NCBI RefSeq assembly: GCF_014857925.1
Contig: NZ_JACYVZ010000020.1
Location: 1 to 49,828 of the forward strand
Length of the DNA stretch: 49,828 bases
Direction of reading: 5' to 3'
Source of the DNA: Cysteiniphilum marinum
Lineage (GTDB): Bacteria; Pseudomonadota; Gammaproteobacteria; Francisellales; Francisellaceae
Both the position numbers and the translations under genes were made by a program. Shown here in pieces: positions 8,570 to 17,441 of this stretch; position 1 is the stretch's first letter, and every line of letters begins with the position of its first letter. The notes under the pieces were generated by a model that saw only the letters and a program-made list of their open reading frames with translations, ran no database searches and had not been told where the DNA came from.

Positions 8570-9694
8570 ATGGAGAGAACAACTAATAACAAAAAACCAC
8601 TCATTAGCATTCGCAATTTAGTGAAACGTTTTGATGATGGTCATACTGCTGTTGATGGTATTTCTTTAGATATTTACCCAAAAGAATTTTTCGCATTGCT
8701 TGGTAGCTCAGGTAGTGGTAAGAGTACTTTACTTAGACTCTTAGCTGGATTTGAGCAACCCACTGACGGCAAAATATTAATTGATGGCGTGGATATGACC
8801 AATATTCCACCATATAATCGCCCGATTAATATGATGTTTCAGTCTTATGCCTTGTTTCCACACATGACCATTGAACAGAATATCATGTTTGGTTTAAAGC
8901 AAGATAAACTGCCTAAAGATGAGATTGTTAAGCGCACGGCATCCGCGCTTAAGATTATTAAGATGGAGCATTTAGCCAAACGTAAACCCCATCAACTATC
9001 GGGTGGTCAGCGCCAACGTGCAGCATTAGCGCGTTGCTTGGCGAAGCGTCCTAAGCTTATTTTGTTAGATGAGCCATTATCGGCTCTTGATAAAAACTTA
9101 CGTGATCAAATGAAGTTTGAATTAGTGGATATTCAAGAGCAAACCGGTAGTACTTTTATCATGGTCACACATGATCAAGAAGAAGCGATGACGATGGCAT
9201 CACGCATTGGCATTATGTCCGAAGGCTGGCTTGAGCAAGTAAGTCCTCCTCAAGAGGTTTATGAATTCCCGAAAACACGCTTTGTTGCTAACTTTATAGG
9301 TAAAAGTGCAGTTTTTGAAGGTGCCATTAGTGAAATCAATGATGACTCAAGTGTTATTGATTCTGATGAGACTAAGTGCTCATTTAAACTTGATCGCCGC
9401 ATTGATGGTGTTGAGGCACAACAAATCTGGGTTGGACTCCGACCTGAGAAAATATCTATATCGAAAACACCACCTGAAGATTACAACCCAAGTCAACCGG
9501 TCAACACAATCGTTGGCAAAGTGAAAGACATTGCTTATATGGGTGGTTTATCAACTTATCACGTTGAAAGTGCAACAGGCAAACGTATCACAGCAACAGA
9601 CTTTAACGTTGAGCGTAATGCCGATCATCCCACTTGGGAAGATACGGTTTATCTGACGTGGGAACCTGAGAGTATCATGGTGTTGTACTCATGA
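8570..9694 (+). CDS. potA: PotA, spermidine/putrescine ABC transporter ATPase
   Basis: Cytoplasmic ATPase that powers polyamine uptake. About 374 residues with Walker A (GSSGSGKST), Q-loop (QSYALFPHMT), ABC signature (LSGGQRQRAALA), Walker B (LILLDEPLSALD) and H-loop (THDQEEAM), followed by the C-terminal TOBE regulatory domain (GLRPEKISI onward), as in PotA. The ATG at 8570 is preferred because GGGGGA lies 10 bp before it; another in-frame ATG at 8552 adds six residues but has no ribosome site. Its stop overlaps the potB start by 4 bp (ATGA), showing translational coupling. Confidence 0.9.
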   Translation: MERTTNNKKPLISIRNLVKRFDDGHTAVDGISLDIYPKEFFALLGSSGSGKSTLLRLLAGFEQPTDGKILIDGVDMTNIPPYNRPINMMFQSYALFPHMTIEQNIMFGLKQDKLPKDEIVKRTASALKIIKMEHLAKRKPHQLSGGQRQRAALARCLAKRPKLILLDEPLSALDKNLRDQMKFELVDIQEQTGSTFIMVTHDQEEAMTMASRIGIMSEGWLEQVSPPQEVYEFPKTRFVANFIGKSAVFEGAISEINDDSSVIDSDETKCSFKLDRRIDGVEAQQIWVGLRPEKISISKTPPEDYNPSQPVNTIVGKVKDIAYMGGLSTYHVESATGKRITATDFNVERNADHPTWEDTVYLTWEPESIMVLYS

Positions 9695-10608
9695 AATGGC
9701 TTCATAATCTTGACCCTCATTTTGTACATAAGTGGCAAAATCGCTTTGTTATTTTGGTACCAATGCTATGGTTTATGGTCTTTCTACTTATTCCATTTTT
9801 ATTTGTTTTAACCATAAGCTTCACGTTACCTGCCAATGGCACCCCGCCTTTCACTGCGATTTTGCAATACACTGATCATACCTTGCATATTATTCTGCAT
9901 CTAAGCAACTATATACAAGCGCTAAGTTCTAACTTAGTATTTATTGCTCTGTTTGACTCAGTCAGTGTTGCCTTTTTTACAACAATATTATGTATTCTCA
10001 TCGGCTATCCGATGGCTTTGGCACTATCGCGTATCAAACGTAAAAATGTTCAGCTAATTTTTCTGATCATGATTATCATCCCTTACTGGACGTCATTTTT
10101 ATTGCGAACTTATGCGTGGGTGACATTATTAGGCAATCATCAACTCAATGTCTTTTTGATGAAGTTAGGATTACCAAGCATGGCATTGCTATATAATAAC
10201 TTCTCAATGTATTTAGGCATGGTCTATTGCTATCTGCCCTTTTTGGTATTACCCCTGTATGCCACATTAATTAAATTGGATCCTATTTTAAATGATGCTG
10301 CTGCTGATTTAGGTGCCACTCCAATTAAGACGTTTTTTAAAGTCACCTTGCCACTGTCTATGCCAGGGCTTATTGCAGGAAGCTTATTGGTATTTATCCC
10401 CGCCGTTGGTGAAGTCGTCGTACCGCAAATCATGGGTGGATTAAATAGTGTTATGATCGGTAGTGTGATCTGGGAGCAATTCTTTACTGCCAATAACTGG
10501 GGAATGTCGGCAGCGATGTCGGTTATCTTATTGATTATTTTGGTTATTCCTGTGATTTGGATGCAAAAGATCCAACAACGTCAGGCAAAAGCATCAGGGA
10601 GTCTATAA
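9691..10608 (+). CDS. potB: PotB, polyamine ABC transporter permease
   Basis: First inner-membrane subunit of the PotABC importer, 305 residues with six membrane helices after an N-terminal cytoplasmic segment. The coupling-helix motif of binding-protein-dependent permeases is clear near residue 200: DAAADLGATPIKTFFKVTLP. The gene overlaps potA by 4 bp and potC by one base, so the three proteins are made together. It could also transport putrescine or another polyamine; the binding protein that would decide this is not in the window. Confidence 0.88.
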   Translation: MKWLHNLDPHFVHKWQNRFVILVPMLWFMVFLLIPFLFVLTISFTLPANGTPPFTAILQYTDHTLHIILHLSNYIQALSSNLVFIALFDSVSVAFFTTILCILIGYPMALALSRIKRKNVQLIFLIMIIIPYWTSFLLRTYAWVTLLGNHQLNVFLMKLGLPSMALLYNNFSMYLGMVYCYLPFLVLPLYATLIKLDPILNDAAADLGATPIKTFFKVTLPLSMPGLIAGSLLVFIPAVGEVVVPQIMGGLNSVMIGSVIWEQFFTANNWGMSAAMSVILLIILVIPVIWMQKIQQRQAKASGSL

Positions 10609-11435
10609 TGCGTATTTCCTCTTATTTTTCATACAGCAAAGTAATGCTCATTCTAGGCTTGATATTCCTATACATCCCTTTAGTCATTCTTATTCTTTTC
10701 TCATTTAGCAACTCTCAAATCATTAACTTATGGGGTGGGTTTACGCTTGATTGGTATAGGGAGCTTTTTCAAGATAGTGATATTATCAGTGCTGCTTTAA
10801 TCAGCTTACAAGTCGCCCTTATTGCTTCATTGTGTGCCACAGTGCTTGGCACGATGGTTGCTTATATCATGACACGTTTTAATTACTTCAGAAGTAAAAA
10901 CTTCCTTTATGGCATGGTCATTACACCTCTGGTGCTTCCAGATATTGTGCTTGGGGTCTCACTGTTATTGATGTTTACCTCATTACAGAATCTTATCGGT
11001 TGGCCACATGGTCGCGGCATGATGACGATTATCATCGCACATATTACCTTTTGTACTGCCTATGTGACGATTGTCATGCAAGCGCGTATTGCCAGTGCTG
11101 ATCGCTCTATTGAGGAAGCAGCAATGGACTTAGGTGCCAAGCCTGCTAAGATTTTCTTTCAGATTACCTTACCACAGATCATCCCCTCATTGATTGCTTC
11201 ATTTCTATTGGCGTTCACGCTATCGATTGATGATTTGGTCATTACTGAATTTGTCGCAGGAAGCAGTGATCCTACCTTGCCAATGTATATTTACTCAACC
11301 GTTAAAAATGGTCCTACACCTGAGATTAACGCGCTAGCCACATTGATGATTGCCATTATCTCAACTTGCGTTGTAGTTGGCGCATACATTGCATTTAAAA
11401 TGGAACGAAAGCGTAAAAAACAGAAACAAAAATAA
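10608..11435 (+). CDS. potC: PotC, polyamine ABC transporter permease
   Basis: Second permease subunit, 275 residues, six helices, with the coupling motif EEAAMDLGAKPAKIFFQITL near residue 175. The start ATG at 10608 shares its first base with the potB stop codon (TAATG) and follows AGGGAG; an upstream in-frame ATG inside potB is not needed. Potential potD (substrate-binding protein) would normally follow, but the next gene is a convergent fimbrial usher whose stop codon abuts this one, so the operon ends here. No terminator hairpin fits between the two stops. Confidence 0.9.
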   Translation: MRISSYFSYSKVMLILGLIFLYIPLVILILFSFSNSQIINLWGGFTLDWYRELFQDSDIISAALISLQVALIASLCATVLGTMVAYIMTRFNYFRSKNFLYGMVITPLVLPDIVLGVSLLLMFTSLQNLIGWPHGRGMMTIIIAHITFCTAYVTIVMQARIASADRSIEEAAMDLGAKPAKIFFQITLPQIIPSLIASFLLAFTLSIDDLVITEFVAGSSDPTLPMYIYSTVKNGPTPEINALATLMIAIISTCVVVGAYIAFKMERKRKKQKQK

Positions 11436-13898
11436 TTACTTACACTCAACCTGCGATTGCCAAATATACAGATCATCATTGCTTATAGTTGGCAGTTGAA
11501 TATGGCATGTTTGATCACCTTTTTCAAACGTAAGCTCAGTGCTTGTTGATAAAATATCTGCTTGAATAAAGCCATCATCATTGGTAACACCAACAATTTC
11601 ATCATTGTGCTTCAATATGGCGTGAGCTAAAGGCTTAAGCTTACCATCATGATCAATCACAATATGCGACATAAATGGCACAACACGCGCTAGATGCCAT
11701 TGAACTTTTTGAATATTACCTGGGTATAAAACAAGCTTTTTCGCCAATTGGTCATACTGATAACTTTCTGAAGATTTAGGCACAATGGTTAAATTATGAT
11801 TTTTATAACTTGGCATTAAAAACAAATTACCTGTGCCTTGCCCTTGACCGATTTTAAGATCATTATCATAAATGTCATATTCAACCGCCTTACCCTCAGC
11901 ATAAACCGATGCCACTACGCCTGAGTTATAAGCACCATCATAGCCAAAGGCGTAATCATTTTGAGCATACGCCATACTTGAATTAACCATGGCAGAAACT
12001 TGAGTGGTTTCTTTGGTGATATTACTCTGCACGTTGTATTGTGCTAATTTATTGGCACCATTAGCTGCAATAAAGCCGCTACTGTTATCTTCACTATAGT
12101 TAAGTGTGGCACTACTACTTAAATAAGCATTTGGACTACTATAATGAGAATAGTAAACTGACGCTGATTGATTAAATTTACCTTGTGTTTGACCATCATC
12201 CATATAATCAGAGCTGGCACTGACATTCCAACGACCTTGTGTAAAGTAAAAGCGAATACCTGCCTGAATCAAATGATCCTGATCAGTCTTAACTGCTGAG
12301 AATGTCATATCCGCACTTAAGCCAGAAGTGCTAAATAAATTGCGAGAAAGGCTTATACCATAACGATTTTGGTGTGTGATGGTATTCCAACTATGTGATA
12401 GTGATGTACTGACACCTAACCATGAAAAGCTTAAGTTATTTTGCAATTGTAACTGCTGCCCACTTGGCAAAGGATTAAAAAGCTCCCGTCTAGGCATTAA
12501 TGAATCATTATTATCAATAACGCCTAGAATATTGCTATACCAACTAACGTTACCAAAATTCCACGTACCGGTAATCGATGACGCATATTTGTTGGTGTTT
12601 GACACGGTGTTGTACCATGACAGCCTTAAGTTGCCACCAAATAAACTATCTAAACCAAATGTCGCATAAATATCCTCGAAGTTAGACAGCATATTTCCTG
12701 TTAATGCTAAGCGATTATTTAAACTCTGTGTCCATTTGGCATTAAATATCGGTTCATCCGTATAGCTTTGCGGATAATAAAAATGCTCATCATTGCTATT
12801 GATCGTCTTTTGCAAATAGCCTAATGCAAATTGATAATTTGGCTTATCTACTTCAGGAATCAACGAAAACTTTGTAAAAAACTCTTGTGATACTGTTTTT
12901 TTATTAAATTGATCAATAACTTCAATCGTGATGTTATATGAACCATCTGGAAAGCTGTATGTATCAAGCTGCTGTTTCCCTGCGGGTAACTGCTGAGCAT
13001 AAATCAATTGATTGTCTTTATAAACACGCACTTGCGAGTTGGTTGTTAACAGCACCTCAACTGGTGTGCCTGAATTGCTCGTGCTATAGCTATATACTTC
13101 ATTATTATTACGCATACTCATACCAATAATATTTTGCTGAGCAAGAATATTATCCCCTGCCGTCATTGTCGTACCTACTGAGACCAGCGCTGGATTCCAA
13201 TAATAGCGCAAGGTTAAGTTATTAATACTGAGCGTTGGATCACTATCACCATGCTGCGAGAATGTCTGCTCAATCGCAGGTGTCACTAGCAGACTGGTAT
13301 TACCATAATTAAAGTACTGATTGGTATTGAGATTAAGACTACTGTCATTAAAATCCGTCGTTGAATAGAGTAAAGACGAATTATTAAAATACGAAAAGCT
13401 TGAAGTCGAAGACCCCAACATTGGATTAATGGGTCCATTAGTACTTTCTAGAAACTTAGGGTTAATAAAAACATATAAGTTAAGATTACTTGGATTAAAT
13501 ATAACACCTGCCACCTTTGGTGTTAACGCTTTGCAAATATTGCCATAGCCTAAGCTTTTAGGTGCATCTAACTTACAAAGTCTCTCACTATGATTAGGTA
13601 GTTTTTGTGATAATGCCTCCAGTACTTTCTGTTTATTCGCATCCGATAAGGTAGGCACTCTATTAATAACACTCTCTGGATTAAGTATTTCAATCGTACC
13701 ATCATCAAATTTAACCATCGTTGTTGCAACGATACGTCCATTAATATAGACCGGAACGTTCATCGTTGATATTGCTTGATAATTTTCAAATCCTTTAGGG
13801 ATGCTTTCATCCTCAATCGCACGAATTTCAGCAAAAGCAAACCCACCTTGCAATAGTGCCAGTAGATACATAAAACTTTTTTTGTGCTGAAATACCAT
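11436..13898 (-). CDS. Fimbrial outer-membrane usher (TcfC/CS1-like)
   Basis: Outer-membrane assembly platform of a chaperone-usher pilus. The 820-residue protein has a signal peptide (about 1-23, ending FAFA) and an N-terminal domain with the IPKGFENY and VPVYINGRIV pattern of CS1/TcfC-type (alpha-class) ushers. A long beta-barrel region contains a plug/middle domain near 280-350 (VRVYKDNQLIYAQQLPAG), and the C-terminal domain has a Cys pair (GDQTCHIQL and VECK). It is divergent from the two small subunits and chaperone at 14080-16035 across about 180 bp, which must hold promoters for both arms. The usher identity is secure; the sub-class is inferred. Confidence 0.87.
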   Translation of the reverse strand: MVFQHKKSFMYLLALLQGGFAFAEIRAIEDESIPKGFENYQAISTMNVPVYINGRIVATTMVKFDDGTIEILNPESVINRVPTLSDANKQKVLEALSQKLPNHSERLCKLDAPKSLGYGNICKALTPKVAGVIFNPSNLNLYVFINPKFLESTNGPINPMLGSSTSSFSYFNNSSLLYSTTDFNDSSLNLNTNQYFNYGNTSLLVTPAIEQTFSQHGDSDPTLSINNLTLRYYWNPALVSVGTTMTAGDNILAQQNIIGMSMRNNNEVYSYSTSNSGTPVEVLLTTNSQVRVYKDNQLIYAQQLPAGKQQLDTYSFPDGSYNITIEVIDQFNKKTVSQEFFTKFSLIPEVDKPNYQFALGYLQKTINSNDEHFYYPQSYTDEPIFNAKWTQSLNNRLALTGNMLSNFEDIYATFGLDSLFGGNLRLSWYNTVSNTNKYASSITGTWNFGNVSWYSNILGVIDNNDSLMPRRELFNPLPSGQQLQLQNNLSFSWLGVSTSLSHSWNTITHQNRYGISLSRNLFSTSGLSADMTFSAVKTDQDHLIQAGIRFYFTQGRWNVSASSDYMDDGQTQGKFNQSASVYYSHYSSPNAYLSSSATLNYSEDNSSGFIAANGANKLAQYNVQSNITKETTQVSAMVNSSMAYAQNDYAFGYDGAYNSGVVASVYAEGKAVEYDIYDNDLKIGQGQGTGNLFLMPSYKNHNLTIVPKSSESYQYDQLAKKLVLYPGNIQKVQWHLARVVPFMSHIVIDHDGKLKPLAHAILKHNDEIVGVTNDDGFIQADILSTSTELTFEKGDQTCHIQLPTISNDDLYIWQSQVECK

Positions 13899-14079
13899 TT
13901 TCTATCCATTTTATTGTGTGATTCGATATGAGCACATCATATAAAGTGATCAAAATAAAATCAGCATAAAAAACATTAATCTATCTTATAAGGTCATTAA
14001 GTGTTTAAATGCCAATTGGTTTCTTTTTAACCTAAGTATCGATTATGCTATAGCCATTATCAGTAAAAAAGGCACTTTG

Positions 14080-14655
14080 ATGAGGATTACAGCAACCATC
14101 ATCACGATCATGTTGAGCTATGTCACAGGCTTTAGTCATGTTGTAACAACAGGATTGAATTATTATATTCCCTCACGACTAGACTTCACACTTAGCCCGA
14201 TTACTGGAAGCATTTATTCCAATAGTGAAAGTGTTTATACCAGTGATGTCATGTTTAACCAACATAATCGCTATAACCCAAATGATCGCTATGATTTGGT
14301 AGTCAACGCGTTTAACAGCACTTTTCTACCGTTGAAAGAAGATAATAGTATCGTCATTCCATTAGGAAAAGTCGATCAAGGTGTTGCCGAGGTTGGCATA
14401 AGCCATATTGCCTTTTTAAATGCCCAAAACAATCGCCTCACCTTACTCAATGGCAGAAACAATTCACACTGTGCCATTGTTGATAATCAGTTGTCATTTT
14501 TTGCAAGCGGTCAACCGGTAAATTGTGAACTTGAATTTAGTGGTCAAGCGCTTGTTGAAGAGTTAAAGCGTATGGAGCTTACCTTCAAAGCTGCCAAAAT
14601 GACACAAGATCAATACACAGGAGTATTATATGTTACGATCAAAAAAACATTATAA
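14080..14655 (+). CDS. Putative fimbrial subunit, exported
   Basis: A 191-residue exported protein with a hydrophobic N-terminal signal (MRITATIITIMLSYVTGFSH). The mature part is beta-strand rich, with two cysteines (NSHCAIV and PVNCELEF) spaced like the disulfide of pilin-type Ig folds. No pilin family was recognised by sequence; the call rests on size, export signal, Cys pair and position next to a usher and chaperone. ATG at 14080 is preferred over TTG at 14077 because AAAAAGG lies 7 bases upstream of that pair. Its 3' end overlaps the next gene by 26 bp, indicating co-translation. Confidence 0.65.
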   Translation: MRITATIITIMLSYVTGFSHVVTTGLNYYIPSRLDFTLSPITGSIYSNSESVYTSDVMFNQHNRYNPNDRYDLVVNAFNSTFLPLKEDNSIVIPLGKVDQGVAEVGISHIAFLNAQNNRLTLLNGRNNSHCAIVDNQLSFFASGQPVNCELEFSGQALVEELKRMELTFKAAKMTQDQYTGVLYVTIKKTL

Positions 14656-15208
14656 ATTGCTCTGTATCATCAGTAGCAGTTATTTAGCACTCTCAAGTGT
14701 TGGATATGGCCACGGTTTAGGTGAAGCACAACTAGTTATTGATATGCCCAATGCCACCATTAATTTTAATAGTGGCTATTATGATCAAGTCAGTTTAACC
14801 GCACATACTGCCAACATTTTTGAAGATAAAAACTATCGCCTAAGCATCACACCACAGCCACCAAACCAATTCACCTCAATCACACAAGATGGCAAAATGG
14901 TTTACGGCCTTGGCTTGGGGACTTTACAAAACACACAAACAGGTGCGGTTGTCTCGCTAATTGGCTTTGAAGATAGCCAAAGCAATAGTATCGCCCCAAT
15001 AAGTGTGATTAACTCAGGCCTATGTCAATACAATGGTGCGCTTCAGGGAATTATCTTCAATAGTACACAATCATCTGGTAGTTGCCAGATGATATTTGAT
15101 GGTAAGACACTTGCTAAGCTTAACCGCATTATGCTCAATGTTTCGGCAAATGATACGGTAGAGGGACATTGTAACCTCAACATTAATTGGTCACTGCAAA
15201 CAATTTAA
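14630..15208 (+). CDS. Putative fimbrial subunit, exported
   Basis: A 192-residue exported protein with a signal peptide (hydrophobic CIISSSYLALSSVGYGHG) and a beta-rich mature domain. Two cysteines (SGLCQYNG and SGSCQMIF) match the spacing and context of those in the preceding subunit, and the two proteins share a similar layout (strand, loop, Cys, strand, FDGKTL/FSGQAL near the end), so they look like paralogues. A third Cys is in VEGHCNLN. The start follows AGGAGTATTAT. It lies 35 bp before the chaperone gene. Which of the two is the shaft and which the tip cannot be told. Confidence 0.65.
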   Translation: MLRSKKHYKLLCIISSSYLALSSVGYGHGLGEAQLVIDMPNATINFNSGYYDQVSLTAHTANIFEDKNYRLSITPQPPNQFTSITQDGKMVYGLGLGTLQNTQTGAVVSLIGFEDSQSNSIAPISVINSGLCQYNGALQGIIFNSTQSSGSCQMIFDGKTLAKLNRIMLNVSANDTVEGHCNLNINWSLQTI

Positions 15209-15243
15209 TAGATTTAAAGATAAGATAATAAAAGGAGACATTT

Positions 15244-16035
15244 ATGTTAAAACAAATTTTTGCACTTGGTTTATTTGGCTTACTACCACTGCAATTCGCA
15301 ATAGCAGGGATTTCAGTAACACCACTTGTGCTTAAGCAAAACTCAACAAACACCAAAAACTATACTGATATCAAGGTAAAAAATGAAGGCGATAAACCAG
15401 CTTACATTGATGTTATCGCTGAGAAGTTTGACACAAAAATGGGGAAATTTACGCGCTTTGATGGTTTAACAGATCCGAAGAAATTTGGCATGATTGTTTC
15501 ACCACCCAAATTAGTCATTCCGCCTAAGCAAACTCGTATTGTACGCGCTAATTTATTAAACAAAAACGTGAACGCAGAGGAAGCTTATGCCATTACTATT
15601 AATCCTGTGGTTAACGATCTAAAAGGCTTTACTGGCGCTGATGAAAAAGATACTGTCAGTGGTGTGCAGGTTGTTGTTTCTTATAAAGTGCAATTATTTA
15701 ACCAACCTAAAGACATCAAAAAAGCACTTGATTATCAATATAAAGATGGCCTGCTTACAGTGAAAAATACAGGTAATAGCTATAGTGTCTTACGCAATAT
15801 GTACGCTTGTGACAAGAGCTTTAAAACATATGGTCTATTGCCTCAGAATAATCAAGATAAACAAACTAAGGCAAAAACGGATGATAAGCTTAGTACATCT
15901 ACCCAAATCAAAGGATGTAAAGCCCTTGGCAGTGAAGTGATTTATGCCGGAGAAGAAAAAACCTTTACAGTTGATAAAGGAAAACAAGTTGTATTTTATG
16001 AAAATGAGTCTTCTAAACTACACACGTACTTATAA
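15244..16035 (+). CDS. Periplasmic pilus-assembly chaperone (PapD-like)
   Basis: A 263-residue chaperone that folds and delivers subunits to the usher. It has a signal peptide (1-20, ending FAIA) and an N-terminal Ig-like domain containing SPPKLVIPPKQTRIVRAN, where the strand with conserved Pro and Arg matches the PapD-type subunit-binding edge. A second domain follows, with a Cys pair (MYACDKS and IKGCKAL) typical of the longer chaperones of the CS1/alpha and sigma classes. Ribosome site AAAAGGAGA is strong. Its 3' end overlaps the convergent phosphomannomutase gene by 23 bp. Confidence 0.83.
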   Translation: MLKQIFALGLFGLLPLQFAIAGISVTPLVLKQNSTNTKNYTDIKVKNEGDKPAYIDVIAEKFDTKMGKFTRFDGLTDPKKFGMIVSPPKLVIPPKQTRIVRANLLNKNVNAEEAYAITINPVVNDLKGFTGADEKDTVSGVQVVVSYKVQLFNQPKDIKKALDYQYKDGLLTVKNTGNSYSVLRNMYACDKSFKTYGLLPQNNQDKQTKAKTDDKLSTSTQIKGCKALGSEVIYAGEEKTFTVDKGKQVVFYENESSKLHTYL

Positions 16036-17404
16036 TCGACTCAACCCACTGGCTAAAATCATCTTTAATACGCGCTAGCGCTTCTTCGCTATCGGCTTCA
16101 AAACGCAAGACTAAGCATGGTGTGGTGTTAGATGCACGAACTAACCCCCAACCATCTTTAAACTCAACACGCACACCATCAATGGTAATAACTTTTTCAT
16201 TATTAAATTTTGCTTGTGCTTGTTTGACTAAGCTATCGACTACAGCAAATTTTTGCTCTTCGGTGACTTCAATATTGATCTCAGGGGTGTTAATACTTTG
16301 CGGAATACGTGCAAATATTTGATCTAGAGACGCATCATTATTTGCCAGAATATCTAACAATCTGACACCTGTGTATAATCCATCATCAAAACCAAGCCAA
16401 CGATCATTAAAGAACGTATGCCCACTCATCTCACCGGCAAGCTCAGCACCCGTTTCTTTGATTTTCTTTTTAATCAGCGCATGTCCTGTTTGTGACATAA
16501 TCGGTTTACCACCAAGATTTTGAACAAACTCAGCAAGATTCTTAGTGCACTTAACATCAAATAAGATGGTTGCTTGTGGATGCGCTTTTAATACATCTTC
16601 AGCATAAAGCATCAACTGACGATCTGGGAAAATATTCTCACCGTTTGGTGTGATCACACCTAAGCGATCACCATCACCGTCAAAAGCCAAACCAACATCA
16701 GCATTATGTGCTTTAACCGCAGCGATAAGGTCTTTCAAATTAGCAGGTTTACTTGGGTCAGGATGATGATTTGGGAATGTACCATCAATCTCACAAAATA
16801 GCTCAATAACTTCGCAACCCAGCTTTCTAAACAATTTAGGAGCAATTTCACCTGTGATGCCATTGCCTGCATCAATCACAATTTTCAACGGTTTAGCGAG
16901 CTTTTCTTGTTTGGCAATATAATCAATATACTTATCAGCAATCGCAAGTGATTGATAAGCACCGACTTTATATTCTTTTGCTTCACCCTTTACAATGATT
17001 TGCTTTAATACTTGAATATCATCTTGTGCTAAGGTGTGTCCGCCAATCATCATTTTAAGACCATTGTAATTCGCGGGATTATGACTGCCTGTCAACATAA
17101 TTCCTGTGCCACTGCCTTGTGTTTTTGCAGCAAAGTAAAGTACAGGTGTCGGCACCGCACCAACGTCAATTACATCACAACCTCCAGCTTGCAAACCTTC
17201 CGCTAATGACTTTAATAAGCTTGGACCTGATAAACGACCATCACGCGCGATAAAGACCTTCTGCTCACCTTGAGCACGCGCCTGCTTCGCGAATGCTACA
17301 CCGATATTAAACACAACGTTCTCATTTAGGTCTTCAGGATAAGTCCCACGAATATCATACGCCCTAAAAATATGCTCAGGTGTTAACGCATTTTCTTTAA
17401 ACAA
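16013..17404 (-). CDS. Phosphomannomutase/phosphoglucomutase (AlgC/ManB family)
   Basis: Interconverts hexose 6- and 1-phosphates (mannose and/or glucose) for surface polysaccharide and nucleotide-sugar synthesis. The 463 residues show the alpha-D-phosphohexomutase layout: N-terminal FRAYDIRGTYPEDL, phosphoserine loop TGSHNPANYNG near residue 105, Mg-binding DGDGDR near 241, the sugar-binding GEMSGH near 325, and the phosphate-binding loop VRASNTTPCLVLRFEA at the C-terminus. Length equals that of Pseudomonas AlgC. It is the last gene of the minus-strand run, 37 bp after the methyltransferase. Specificity between mannose and glucose cannot be read from the sequence. Confidence 0.92.
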   Translation of the reverse strand: MFKENALTPEHIFRAYDIRGTYPEDLNENVVFNIGVAFAKQARAQGEQKVFIARDGRLSGPSLLKSLAEGLQAGGCDVIDVGAVPTPVLYFAAKTQGSGTGIMLTGSHNPANYNGLKMMIGGHTLAQDDIQVLKQIIVKGEAKEYKVGAYQSLAIADKYIDYIAKQEKLAKPLKIVIDAGNGITGEIAPKLFRKLGCEVIELFCEIDGTFPNHHPDPSKPANLKDLIAAVKAHNADVGLAFDGDGDRLGVITPNGENIFPDRQLMLYAEDVLKAHPQATILFDVKCTKNLAEFVQNLGGKPIMSQTGHALIKKKIKETGAELAGEMSGHTFFNDRWLGFDDGLYTGVRLLDILANNDASLDQIFARIPQSINTPEINIEVTEEQKFAVVDSLVKQAQAKFNNEKVITIDGVRVEFKDGWGLVRASNTTPCLVLRFEADSEEALARIKDDFSQWVESIISTCVV

Positions 17405-17441
17405 TTTATAACTCCTTTAACTTTTATAACTTTTACATCTT

